Origin: Adiantum capillus-veneris
Lineage: Eukaryota; Streptophyta; Polypodiopsida; Polypodiales; Pteridaceae
Length of the DNA: 64,000 bases
NCBI GenBank assembly: GCA_014529385.2
Contig: CM043960.1
Coordinates: 116,818,043 to 116,882,042, forward strand
Reading direction: 5' to 3'
Shown here: positions 32,437 to 41,574 of the stretch, one piece after another
Numbering within the stretch: the first letter of the stretch is position 1
Layout: each line of letters begins with the position of its first letter
Program-made: the position numbers and the translations under genes
The notes under the pieces: model-generated
Databases searched by the model: none
What the model was told of the DNA's origin: nothing
What the model saw: only the letters and a program-made list of their open reading frames with translations

Positions 32437-33129
32437 TGTTAAGTATGGAGCCTGATTTACCCTTGTAATTTTCTATGGTAAAAGCGTACATTTGTAAGGC
32501 CCCCATTATGAGGAGAAGCCATCGTGCGTGAAGGAAAATCACTCACCGGAAACCAAAATTTTCACGGCCAAGAATCAGGGGCAACTTTAGGGGCCTCGCC
32601 GGAATATTCCTTTTCGTCGAAATATTATGGCCGGACAGCGGCCGGAAAGTGGTCGGAAAACAACCGTCGGTTGGCCGGTGGTCAAAAGTCAATGGCCGGT
32701 GGACGAATTTAAAAGCGGTCTTGTCTTCTCAAGGGCGGCCACACATGGGCGGATTGGAGGGTCTGATTTGGACTTATTCGCACAAGGGCAACCCTTTTGG
32801 CCTATAAAAGGAGGCCATTTCTACACACATTTCATAGTGTGAAGTTGATGCAACAAGGTGAGTGTGAGGTGGTGAGAGTGAAGCAAGGCAGGAGCTCTAT
32901 TAAGGGTTTAATCCCTTTGTAAACTACTTCTTCTTTTGAAGTGATAAAGCCATTGAGTGGCTGCTTTCCTGTGGACGTAGCCCAACGTAGCCCACATTGG
33001 GTGAACCACGTATATCGCGTGTACTCTTTCTCTCTCTCTCTACTCTATAATCTCTTGTGTGTGAAATCTATCTCTCTCCATTAAGTAATCTACTCAAATA
33101 TCTATTTAGATACGTCTTATTTCCTAACA
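32437..33129 (+). repeat. 3' LTR of Copia B (693 bp)
   Basis: Starts TGTTAAGTATGG and ends TTTCCTAACA like the 5' copy, with TATAAAA at 32803-32809. It has a shorter minisatellite and a shorter CT run. Confidence 0.93.
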
Positions 33130-33134
33130 AAAAC
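33130..33134. repeat. Copia B target site duplication, right
   Basis: AAAAC, identical to 27644-27648. Confidence 0.92.
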
Positions 33135-33496
33135 TAGAAACCTTTTGGTACCTCTTTCCTAAGTTCAATAAGTCAAACACTTTACTGCTGGATGATTCCC
33201 TTTATAAGATGTACTTCAATGATCCCAGTAACTTTGTCATTCTGCCTGGGATAGAAAAGAAAAATGAGAGGCAGTGGGAAAATTTCCTCAAGAAAGATGT
33301 TGCCTCACTTATAATACAATGGGCTAAAACTCTTGATAGAGCCAAAACTGTTAGGGGATGTACATTTGATGCTAGGAAGGATGAACTTGCACAATTGGAT
33401 TGGAATTTGGCACATGAAAAAGTACGGGCACAATAGAAGATTCTTGCACCAAAAATGACACCTCCAACAACCAATTATAAGCGGCCACGTCGGTAA
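33135..33496 (+). pseudogene. FCP1-like phosphatase domain, C-terminal half
   Basis: Resuming after Copia B, the frame reads LETFWYLFPKFNKSNTLLLD followed by DSLYKMYFNDPSN, the closing motif of FCP1-like domains (hydrophobic-DDS-x-YK-x-x-x-NP), which carries the magnesium-binding aspartate pair. It continues with FVILPGIEKKNERQWENFLK and a basic tail to a stop at 33434-33436, with further basic codons (TNYKRPRR) to about 33496. Together with 27205-27648 the two halves make one FCP1-type domain, presumably a protein phosphatase or a degenerate relative. Confidence 0.65.
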
Positions 33497-33639
33497 GAAT
33501 GGCCAGAGCAATCTACTAACTAACTGACTTTACTCCTTGAAAAAGCTAACTCCCTGTAAAGAAAAATCTTCTTGTATCTAAACTTGAATATACTATGAAA
33601 TATTTTGCAAGTCAACTGTTACTGCTGCTATCAACTGGA

Positions 33640-34480
33640 TTGGGTGTTAAGTGTTGGTTAAGTGGTCAAGTGGTTCAAAGTGGGTGGTGGTCAAGTGGTC
33701 AATAGTGCTTGCCAAGTAGTATAAAGTGCTTCAAAGTGTTGGTCAAGTGGTTCAAAGTGCTTGGTCAGGTGGTCCTTAGTGGTCCAAAGAGCTTTCAAGT
33801 GGTTCATAGTGCTTTTCAAGTAGTATAAATTGCTGGTCAAGTGGTCCAAAGAGATGGTCAAGTGGTTCAAGTGGTTGTTAAGTGGTGGTCAAGTAGTACA
33901 AAGCGTTGTCCAAGTGGTTCAGGGGTTGGTCAAGTGGTTCAAATTTCTGGTCAAGTGGTTCAAAGTGCTGGTCAAAGTGTTGGCCAAGTGGTTCAGGGGG
34001 GTGATTAAGTGGTTCAAGGGGCTTATCAAGTGGTATAAAGTGCTAGTCAGGAGGTCCTATGTGGTCCAAAGATCTGGTCAAGTTTTTCAGGGAGCTGGTA
34101 AATGGTGGTTAAGTGGAACAAAGTGTTGTCCAAGTGGTTCAAGGAGTTGGTCAAATGGTTCAAAGTGCTGGTCAGGTGGTTCAGAGTGCTTGTCAAGTGG
34201 TATAAAGTGTTGTCCAAGTGATTTAGGGTGTGGTCAAGTGGTTCATAGTGCTTATCAAGTAGTATAAAGTGCTTAAAAGTGTTGGTCAAGTGGTCCTAAG
34301 TGGTCCAAAGAGCTGGTCCACTGGTACAAGGGGCTTGTAAAGTACTCAAAAGTTCTTTTAAGTGTTTCTGGGGGATGGTAAAATGGTTCAGGGGGGCTGG
34401 TAAAGTGGTGGTCAACTAGCCAAGTGCTCAAAAGTGCTTTCAAGTGTTTTAAAAGACTAGCCAACTCTATTCTGAAAAGT
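33640..34480. repeat. Degenerate short-unit repeat array, AAGTGGTTCAAAGTGCTGG type (array 2)
   Basis: Units such as GGTCAAGTGGTTCAAAGTGC recur throughout with small indels, mostly in one orientation. It is related to arrays 1 and 3 by the AAGTG(C/G)TT core. It lies between the 3' ends of the two convergent genes. A C18 run follows at 34538-34555. Confidence 0.85.
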
Positions 34481-34716
34481 GCTAGCTTTTAGCAGGCGTG
34501 ATTAGCTATAATTTTAGAGGGAAGTAGTCAGGTGACACCCCCCCCCCCCCCCCCCAGTTTTGATGTAATCCTTCTTGACTCTCTTCAATATAGTTCACTG
34601 CCTCCTTTTTATTTTTAAGAAAAGAAAGTGCTAGCTATGGTTAGAAGTGTTGGCCAAAGTCAAATTTACAGAGATAAATCTTACAAGTTCTCCTTTGGGG
34701 ACATGCTGTTAAAAAT

Positions 34717-35449
34717 TTACTCGAATATATCATTTGACATATCATATACATTATGCTCACCTTCCCTCGGGGACATGGAAAACTTGATGCATCGCACCAG
34801 ATGGGAGTAGATTAGAGCAATGGGCTTGTTGTCCAAAAGGACATAAGTATCATCTCGGCCATTTATCTTGTCATAGAATAGGCCCTCAACCACATACAAA
34901 TTTTTCTTAATGATGTTGTGCCATTGATCCTTTTCCTGTGTTTTGTCCAGGCGCTTTGTGTTGGTGCAATTTAGGACGTAGAAGTTTGCACCTGCATCCT
35001 CTGTAGTTACTGCAAAGTTCTGGCCAACCATCAAGGCATCGCTTAGGTTATCATGGTGACCATCATACATGGGGACATATTCATCCTCATCCTTGCTCGA
35101 CGCTTCTCCATCGATTTCATTCGTAACTGTGGGTTGTATTTGCAAGTATACCCTCCCCTAGACATGATCTTTGTTGGCACATCTCCTCCATTGACCTTTG
35201 ATGCACGCACCACAAAAGCAAGAGAGCACTTTGTGCCTTAGTCCGTGCATATCCATCTGGCTGTAGCCATTGACACAGTACCAGGATCGAGACCCTATCA
35301 TGCGCTTGCAATCCCACTCTATAACTCTATCGACATCATCGATCTTGACCTCCCAGAAAGCATGATCGACTTTCTTGCCTATTTGTGGGCATTGATTTTT
35401 GGGAGTTGCATTGAGGCATGCAACAACACTTGAAGCGTTATGCAGATCC
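34717..35449 (-). pseudogene. C-terminal region of DDE-like gene (minus strand)
   Basis: From about 35449 downwards the minus strand reads WDLHNASSVVACLNATPK, KKVDHAFWEVKIDDVDRVIE, GSRSWYCVNGYSQMDMHGLR, then LSCFCGACIKGQWRRCANKD, a cysteine-rich block. A TAG near 35160 follows, then 35145-34717 reads on in frame: acidic linker, DQWHNIIKKNLYVVEGLFYD, SHLVRCIKFSMSPREG. The cysteine block C-x-C-x2-C, about 8 residues, C is typical of the C-terminus of the same family as the upstream pieces. A frameshift near 35450 joins it to 35624-35450. Function unknown. Confidence 0.55.
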
Positions 35450-35624
35450 CACTGTTAGATTTCAGTTGCTCGTGTGGGAGGGATCTTTTGACCGCTGCAC
35501 CAGCCCCGTCGTGTTCACCCTTTCCATGGTTTGAAGCAAAGAAATTGTGCATCATTTCAACACCTGTCGTATTGAAGAATCGTGCAAGAAAATAGAATGA
35601 CTGCCTTGTTTTGAATTGTGATGC
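35450..35624 (-). pseudogene. DDE-like core, part after the LTR insertion (minus strand)
   Basis: The minus strand reads SQFKTRQSFYFLARFFNTTG and then NFFASNHGKGEHDGAGAAVK. The pair DG-x-x-SQFK followed 20-30 residues later by FFA-S-HGKG-x-x-DG is the signature of a family I recall from invertebrate genomes as unannotated proteins with a transposase-like core. The DG before SQFK lies on the other side of the inserted element, at about 47027-47033. Confidence 0.65.
35621..35624. repeat. Target duplication of the gag-only LTR element, left (ATGC)
   Basis: ATGC precedes TGGTAC of the LTR; the right flank at 47016-47019 is ACGC, one transition apart. Removing the element and one copy restores the gene frame DGAASQFK. 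Confidence 0.65.
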
Positions 35625-37703
35625 TGGTACAACCAAAGTGTGTCGACCATAGAAGATGGCACGGGTAGATTTATGCAGGCTAGCAAGAGCATGGCAAAAG
35701 GCTGGAGCAAGAAGATCATGGGCTGACAGGCAATAGCGAAATGTATGACTAATGCGGTTTATAGGCCAAGGAAGTCTCCATAAGGGGCTAATTTGAGTAG
35801 CAGGTGAAGGAGATACAAGATGTAGTCTCTAGGTCCAGGAATGAAGATCTTGAAGTGCTGAAGGAGCGAGTCCAAACGACTCATCAAACCGAGCTACAGA
35901 GCTCAAGTTATTAAAGGTTGAAGGTTCAGTGTGTTGCACATTCTTGCCGGACAGGGAAGCTAGGGACAGTTGGTCCTAGTGGGAGTCAGGGTGTAGACTT
36001 GTAGTGTTCGACGTATGGAACCTATCTGTGTTTTCAAATTGCAGATCAGAGCCACGGTTTTCATTTTATGGCCAGTTGAAGTTTTGTTGGAGGCTACGTT
36101 GGTACCCACCTGACTACATGGGGAATCATGCCATCTGGCATCTTTTGAACCCCGATGAAGTTCTACAGCATGGTTTGCATCATACATGGTTAAGAAGAAT
36201 TGACTGCACGTTAGTAGGAGGCCAGAATGGAAAGATACTAAAGCCGGAAGATTGAGTGCACTTGTCCGAGGTTGATTCCATATGAAAGTTCTCACTTTTT
36301 GCGACCTCGGTTCGAGGTCTTCCTAGATTTTGAATGAGACGCGAGTTCTGCGGCTTGGAGCTGGAGATAGGAGGTCTCAGTTGGCCTTGACTGCTTGGGA
36401 GTCAGATCATCAAATGGTAGTTGGCAAGCATTGCAAGTTGGGAAGCAGAAATGGGTTTTCTTGAAAATTTTAAGGGGTCTTGGAACCTTGAAAAGGTGAA
36501 TGCATCTGGGACTGCCACGTGGTGGGCCATAATCCTGTATGCGAGGATGTACACCCAAAAAGGAGAGTATAAGGGCTGGGGAGTGAAGCCCATTGTGGTA
36601 TGTGGAGGCATGGTGGGAGCTCCGTGGTGCCTTGGATATGGCCGCTCGCCGGTTGGCGCTGCATGGGTGGTCCGCCGGTGGTGTGTGCGGCGATTTTGGG
36701 CGGCTCTGAGCGAGCGCTGGTCAGCGGCGGCGGTGTACTGCAGTTGATGACCTTGCTGTCCATAAGGGTCGATGTCCGTGCCTAATGGGGAAATTTTTTT
36801 TTGAGGGAGAGCCCCCCCCCCCCCCCCCTCAATAGCGACATCGCTATTGCCACTGGAGGGGAGGGGTCCTGCAGTGAAGGCAAGAGGTGAGAGGGAAAAA
36901 AGAAGGTGAGCTCGAGGCTGGTCAAGGGGAGGATCTCACGGGCAAGATGCAGAAGAGAGAGAGGGTTCGAAAGCTTCAAGGAGATGGCCAAGGGGCCTAT
37001 CCTGCCCATGGGAGCCTAAAAGGTTAAGTGGAAGGGGCAAGCAGAGAATGAGCAAAGATATGTGTGCCATGCAGATACCAAAACACCAAGAAAGCGCCAA
37101 GTGGTAGCCATGCAAGAAAAATTCCAAAAAAAGCTCCAGTTAATTGTACGAGCTAGATAGCTCTTTGTTTTTTCTATATTAGCCTTGGCCAAGCCTTATA
37201 AAGGATATAGACCTTCATTTTTTGGGGGTATTTGTTGATCAAGAGGCTTTTTTGCAAGAGAGAGTGATTGGAGTTTTTCAAGCCTGTGTATTGCAAGCTT
37301 GCCATTGGAGCTGCATACTTGACTGTACTATCTCCCTATGCAATAATACCAAACATTTGCCCCTATTTCTTGTGTTGCTTCTCCCCATCCCCCTCCTTTT
37401 CTCTCGCTCTTTGTGTACTTGCCAGTGCTTTGCAGAGGGTTTGCCTGCAGCTTGAAGGGTGATACCAAGAGGACAAAATTGGGGTGTCTTGTGAGTCGAA
37501 AATTGAGGAGTGTGGGTACGTTTGTGGTGTAAGGTGTTTTTGTGAGGTGTGAGACAATTGTTCTGTATGCTAAAGTGGAGTTGTTAGTGAAAATTAGCCA
37601 AGTTGAAGGTGTTATTAGAGAGGTTAGGGGTGTTGTCGAACCCTTGGGCTATAGAGAGGAAAACATTTTGTGTGTTGGGTGTGTTCCCTATTCCCCCTCT
37701 CCA
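35625..37703 (+). repeat. 5' LTR of the gag-only element (2079 bp)
   Basis: Matches 39751-41248 plus 46448-47015 base for base over long stretches. A likely promoter TTATAAAG lies near 37194-37201. A hairpin CAATAGCGA-CA-TCGCTATTG (36830-36849) follows a C run. Open frames in it (for example 36421-36747) are not genes. Confidence 0.9.
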
Positions 37704-37708
37704 TCTTC

Positions 37709-37726
37709 TGGTGCCCCCACTAAGGA
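37709..37726 (+). promoter_or_regulatory. Candidate primer binding site of the gag-only element
   Basis: TGGTGCCCCCACTAAGGA begins five bases after the LTR. It starts TGG as required for pairing with tRNA CCA ends, but I cannot name the tRNA. Confidence 0.45.
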
Positions 37727-37814
37727 GCTGTCTGGTGCTCCAATTTGCGGTTGAAAGTGGTGTTTTTTGGCCGACAAAGCGGTTGGTTGATGGTCGAGTT
37801 TGAAGCTGACAGAG

Positions 37815-39149
37815 ATGGTGGAGCGAGGTTTTGGCCCCATACTTACTGGCATAGAAGATCCCGAGGATTGGTTAGCAGATTTCGAGTTATGGCTGCTATC
37901 CATGCGTATATTGACGGATGCAAAAAGGTTGCAGATGGTGCCTCTGTTGATGCGAGGACGAGCCAAGGTGTGGTTCGATGGTTTACAGAGCAGTGATCAA
38001 GATTCATGGCAAAGATTGCAAAGTCAGTTTTTGGAGCGGTTTCGAGAGGTGATTACGTCGGAAGAAGCTGGTACAAGGATGAAGGCGATACGCGAGGATG
38101 TAAGTAAAGATTTCTCTATTTTCATTGAGCTGGTTGAAACTTGTTGGAAACAGTTAGAGGTTGCTACTGGGGTCAAAAGCAACCAGTGTTTGAAGCTATC
38201 AAAGCTACTGGAATGCTTGCATCCAAGGATTAGAGAAAAGGTGGAAGATGGTGCAGATACATATGAAGACATGGTCTATTTGGCAAAGATAAAGAGCAAA
38301 ACGGTAAAGAGGAAGTTGGAGTTGGTCATGCTAAAGCCAACAGATTATATGCCTATTGCGGAGGTAGCAAAGTGCTCTTTTGTCCAACCAAGGGCGATTC
38401 CAATTGTTCAAAGTGTAGAGCCTGCTGAGGTAAGACCTACTGTTGGTTATGTTCCTTGGAGATTTCCAGTATGTGAAGTGCATGTGCCGAGGGTGGACGA
38501 GTTTGTCAACGAGGAGAAGCTCCATGTTGAGGTGAACAAAGAGGCAAAAGCGGTAGTAGATGTGGAGGTTCCGGTGCGGGTTGAAAAGGTAAAGCTTGCT
38601 CTTGTGGAAAGTTTGCATGAAAGGATAGCAGAGTGCAATGGTGCAGATACCGAGGGTTCAGGAGCTGATGAAGAAAGTGAGCAAAGTCAGGATGATGGTC
38701 AAGCTCTTGTGGAGTAGCAAGCAGATGAAGATGCTGATACGAAGTCGCTATATGATGCCGATGCTGATGAAGATACAAGCTCGATTAGCTGGGAGACAAG
38801 AGAGGAGAGTGGAGCGGATGAGTCCACATCCTATGACGGGGAGACAGAGTCTGAGGAACCTAAGCTGGTAAAGGTAAAGTTTCCCTCGTATGTGTTTGAT
38901 GATATGGTAGTAGCCCAAGTGTAAGAAGAGCAGGGAGAAAAGCAAGTCAAGATGCATGGTGAAGACCAAATGGAGCGGTCTAGGCCTACAGATGATGGAA
39001 TGCAGGTGAAGGTGGTGTGTGGAGCCATACTAATGGCCGTGCTAATGAAAGTAGTGGTGGAAGGTGCCATGGTGGTGCAACAGGTGCAACATTTTGCCAG
39101 GAGAGATAAAGAGGTCGTGTCTATGGAGGAAGACAAGATGGTGCAATAG
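37815..39149 (+). pseudogene. gag: Gypsy-type Gag of the non-autonomous element, two in-frame stops
   Basis: The ATG at 37815 (MVERGFGPILTGIEDPEDWL) opens a Retrotrans_gag domain: DFELWLLSMRILTDAKRLQM, RGRAKVWFDGL, WQRLQSQFLERFREV, LECLHPRIREKVEDG (to about codon 160). After that it becomes valine- and glutamate-rich. TAG at 38715-38717 is followed in the same frame by DADADEDTSSISWETREES to a TAA at 38922-38924, then again to 39149. There is no zinc knuckle. Gag would form particles in the cytoplasm. Confidence 0.82.
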
Positions 39150-39565
39150 ATACCGAGTTTCTCTCTTCCCAAGAAGAGCCTGATGCAGCGGTAGAAAATA
39201 TGCTTGAAGAACAAGAGATTGAAGCTGAAGAGCAAGCACTATTGATCGACCTTGAAGGGCCGTTTGATGAGTAAGGGCTCGATGATGCTGGAATTGATTG
39301 TGTGGCCAAAGAGGAGGTTGTGATGCCGAAGACGGAGGAGATTCCGATGCAGCAGACATGTCCAATGGTGGAGAAAGAAGAATCCGAGACAGTGACTTTT
39401 CTTCCATTAAAGGTATGTAAGATATGGTTGATGCGTATGGTGGTAAATACAGCTATGTGGAGTCTGGTTAAGCAGGTACAGGGGTCTATGCTCAAGGCCT
39501 CCACTTTATTTAGTTGGGAGGGAGGGTCAGATATGTGTTGGAGGATATCAAAGGTAGGTGTTTGA
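39134..39565 (+). pseudogene. Acidic C-terminal tail of the gag-only element
   Basis: In another frame the sequence reads AIDTEFLSSQEEPDAAVEN, EEQEIEAEEQALLIDLEGP, one stop near 39274, then VAKEEVVMPKTEEIPMQQ to 39565. It is highly acidic, continues the composition of the gag tail and is probably its frameshifted end. No known domain. Confidence 0.5.
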
Positions 39566-39732
39566 TCCAGGTGGAAGCTATATGATGCAAGGGGTGGGGC
39601 AACTGACTTGAAGGTTTGGTAGTAGGCAGAATAAAACTATGTACATATGGTTTTGGTTTTCTCATAGTGTGTGCTAGGCTTTGCAGTTAAAAGTGGAATA
39701 AAGCTCTTATGTGGTTGAGCATAAATGCTCAA

Positions 39733-39750
39733 CTAGGGGGTGGGCAATGA
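39733..39750 (+). promoter_or_regulatory. Polypurine tract of the gag-only element
   Basis: AGGGGGTGGGCAATGA stands directly before the 3' LTR start at 39751. Confidence 0.7.
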
Positions 39751-41243
39751 TGGTACAGCCAAAGTGTGTCGACCATAGAAGATGGCACGGGCATATATAT
39801 GCACGCTAGCAGGAGCATGGCAAAAGGCTGGAGCAGCTAGGAAGATCATGGGCTGACACGCAACAACGGAAATGTATGACTGATGCAGTTTATAGGCCAA
39901 GGAAGGCTCCATAAGGGGCGAATTTGAGTAGCAAGTGAAGGAGATACGAGAAGCAGCCTTTGGGTCCAGAAAATGAAGAGTTTAAAGTGCTGAAGGAGCA
40001 GGTCCAAATGGCTCATCAAATCGAGCTACGGAGCTCAAGTTATTGAAGGTTGAAGGTTCAGTGTGTTGCAGATTCTTTCCGGACAGGGCATCTCGGGATA
40101 GTTGGTCCTAGTGGGAGCTAGGGTGTAGACTTGTAGTGCTCAACGTATGGAGCCTACCTGTCTTTTCAGATTGTGGATCCGAGCCACGGTTTGCATTTTA
40201 TGGCCAGTTGAAGTTTTGTCGGGGGCTAGGTTAGTACTCACTTGACTACATGGGGAATCGTGCCATCTGGAATCTTTTGAGTCCCGACAAAGTTCTACGG
40301 CAGGATATGCATCATACGGGGTTAGCAGGAATTGACTGCACGTGAGACGGAGTCCGGAACGAAAAGATACTAAAGCCCAAAGATTGAGTGCACTTGTCCG
40401 GGGTTGATTGCAGATGAAAGTTCTCACTTTTTGCTACCTCGGTTCGAGGTCTTCCTAGATTTCTGATGAGACAAGAGTTATGTGGCTTGGAGCTGGAGAT
40501 ACGAGGTCTCAGTTGGCCTTGACTGCTTGGGAGTCAGATCATCAGATTGTAGTTAGCAAGCACTGCAAGTTGGGAAGCAGAAATGGGTTTTTTTGAAAAT
40601 TTTGAGGGGTCTTGGAACCTTGAAAAGGTGAACGCATCTGGGATTGCCACGTGGTGGGCCATAATCCCGTATGCGAGGAACTAGACCCAAAAAGGAGAGT
40701 ATAAGGGATGGGGCGTGAAGCCCATTGTTGGTATGTGGAGGCGTGGTGGGAGCTCCGTGGTGCCTTGTCTATGGCCGCTCTTCGGTTGGCGCTGCGTGGG
40801 TGGTGGGTGGCTCTGAGTGAACGCTGGTGTTGAGGGCCAACGGTGGCGGTGTACTTCAGTTGATGACGTGGCTGTCCGTAAGGGTCGATGCTGGCGCCTA
40901 ATGGGGCAAAAGTTTTTTGAGGGAGAGCCCCCCCCCAATAGCGACATCGCTATTGCGAATGGAGGGGAGGTGTCCTGCAGTGAAGGCAAGAGGTGAGAGA
41001 GAAACAAGAAGGTGAGCTTGAGGCCGGTCAAGGGGAGGATCTCACGGGCAAGATGCAGGAGAGAGAGGGTTCGAAAGCTTCAAGGAGTTGGCCAACGGGC
41101 CTATCCCGCCCATGGGAGCCTAAAAGGTTAAGTGGAAGGGGCAAGCAGACAAAGAGCAAAGATACGTGTGCCATGCAGATACCAAAACACCAAGAAAGTG
41201 CCAAGTGGTGGCCATGCAAGAAAAATTCTAAAAAAAGCTCCAG

Positions 41244-41248
41244 TTAAT
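41244..41248. repeat. Copia C target site duplication, left
   Basis: TTAAT, repeated at 46443-46447. Confidence 0.93.
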
Positions 41249-41527
41249 TGTTGAAGATGATGAAACAGGAAACAGAAGGAAGACAACAACTCAGAGCAAG
41301 AAGAAGATGGAGAAGGAGAAGACACAGAGCTTGTGTACGAGATCTCTGTAGTCTCTCTCTCTGTATTAGAATAATAGAGTATATACAAACTCAGAGCTAC
41401 AAAGCTTATATGAAACCCTAAGAGATAAGGTGTCCTTTCACACCAGATGTCCAGGGGGAAAAACCCAGTGGGAGAAAAGTGCCCCTGGTGAAGCGCGTAT
41501 ACACATTAACACTACTACATGTCTACA
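41249..41527 (-). repeat. 3' LTR of Copia C (279 bp)
   Basis: Nearly identical to 46152-46442 except for a shorter CT microsatellite. The adjoining 41528-41537 is the minus-strand polypurine tract (ACAGGGGGGATT on the minus strand). Confidence 0.94.
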
Positions 41528-41574
41528 AATCCCCCCTGTAGTGATAGTGTGAATCCGTACAAGGTAGCAGATCA

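Larger units (their letters stand above)
27649..33129 (+). mobile_element. Ty1/copia retrotransposon, Tnt1/Tork-like (Copia B)
   Basis: Complete element: 5' LTR, primer site, gag, protease, integrase, RT, RNase H, polypurine tract and 3' LTR, with a 5-bp target duplication AAAAC. Gag and the protease region (SWIVDSGASFHVTP, then a G-x-GTV and KDVRHVP series) resemble the Tnt1/Tork lineage by eye. It interrupts an FCP1-like gene; removing it and one AAAAC restores the frame MFFKKLETFWYLF across the junction. The polyprotein carries two stops and two frameshifts. Confidence 0.95.

Noticed and set aside
33830-34267. 145-codon open frame rich in Val, Lys and Trp
   Set aside because: It is a translation of the AAGTGGTTCAAAGTGC-type repeat array and has no domain or unique sequence.
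36421-36785. Overlapping plus and minus open frames in the 5' LTR
   Set aside because: The same region in the 3' LTR does not keep equivalent frames, and LTRs rarely code.
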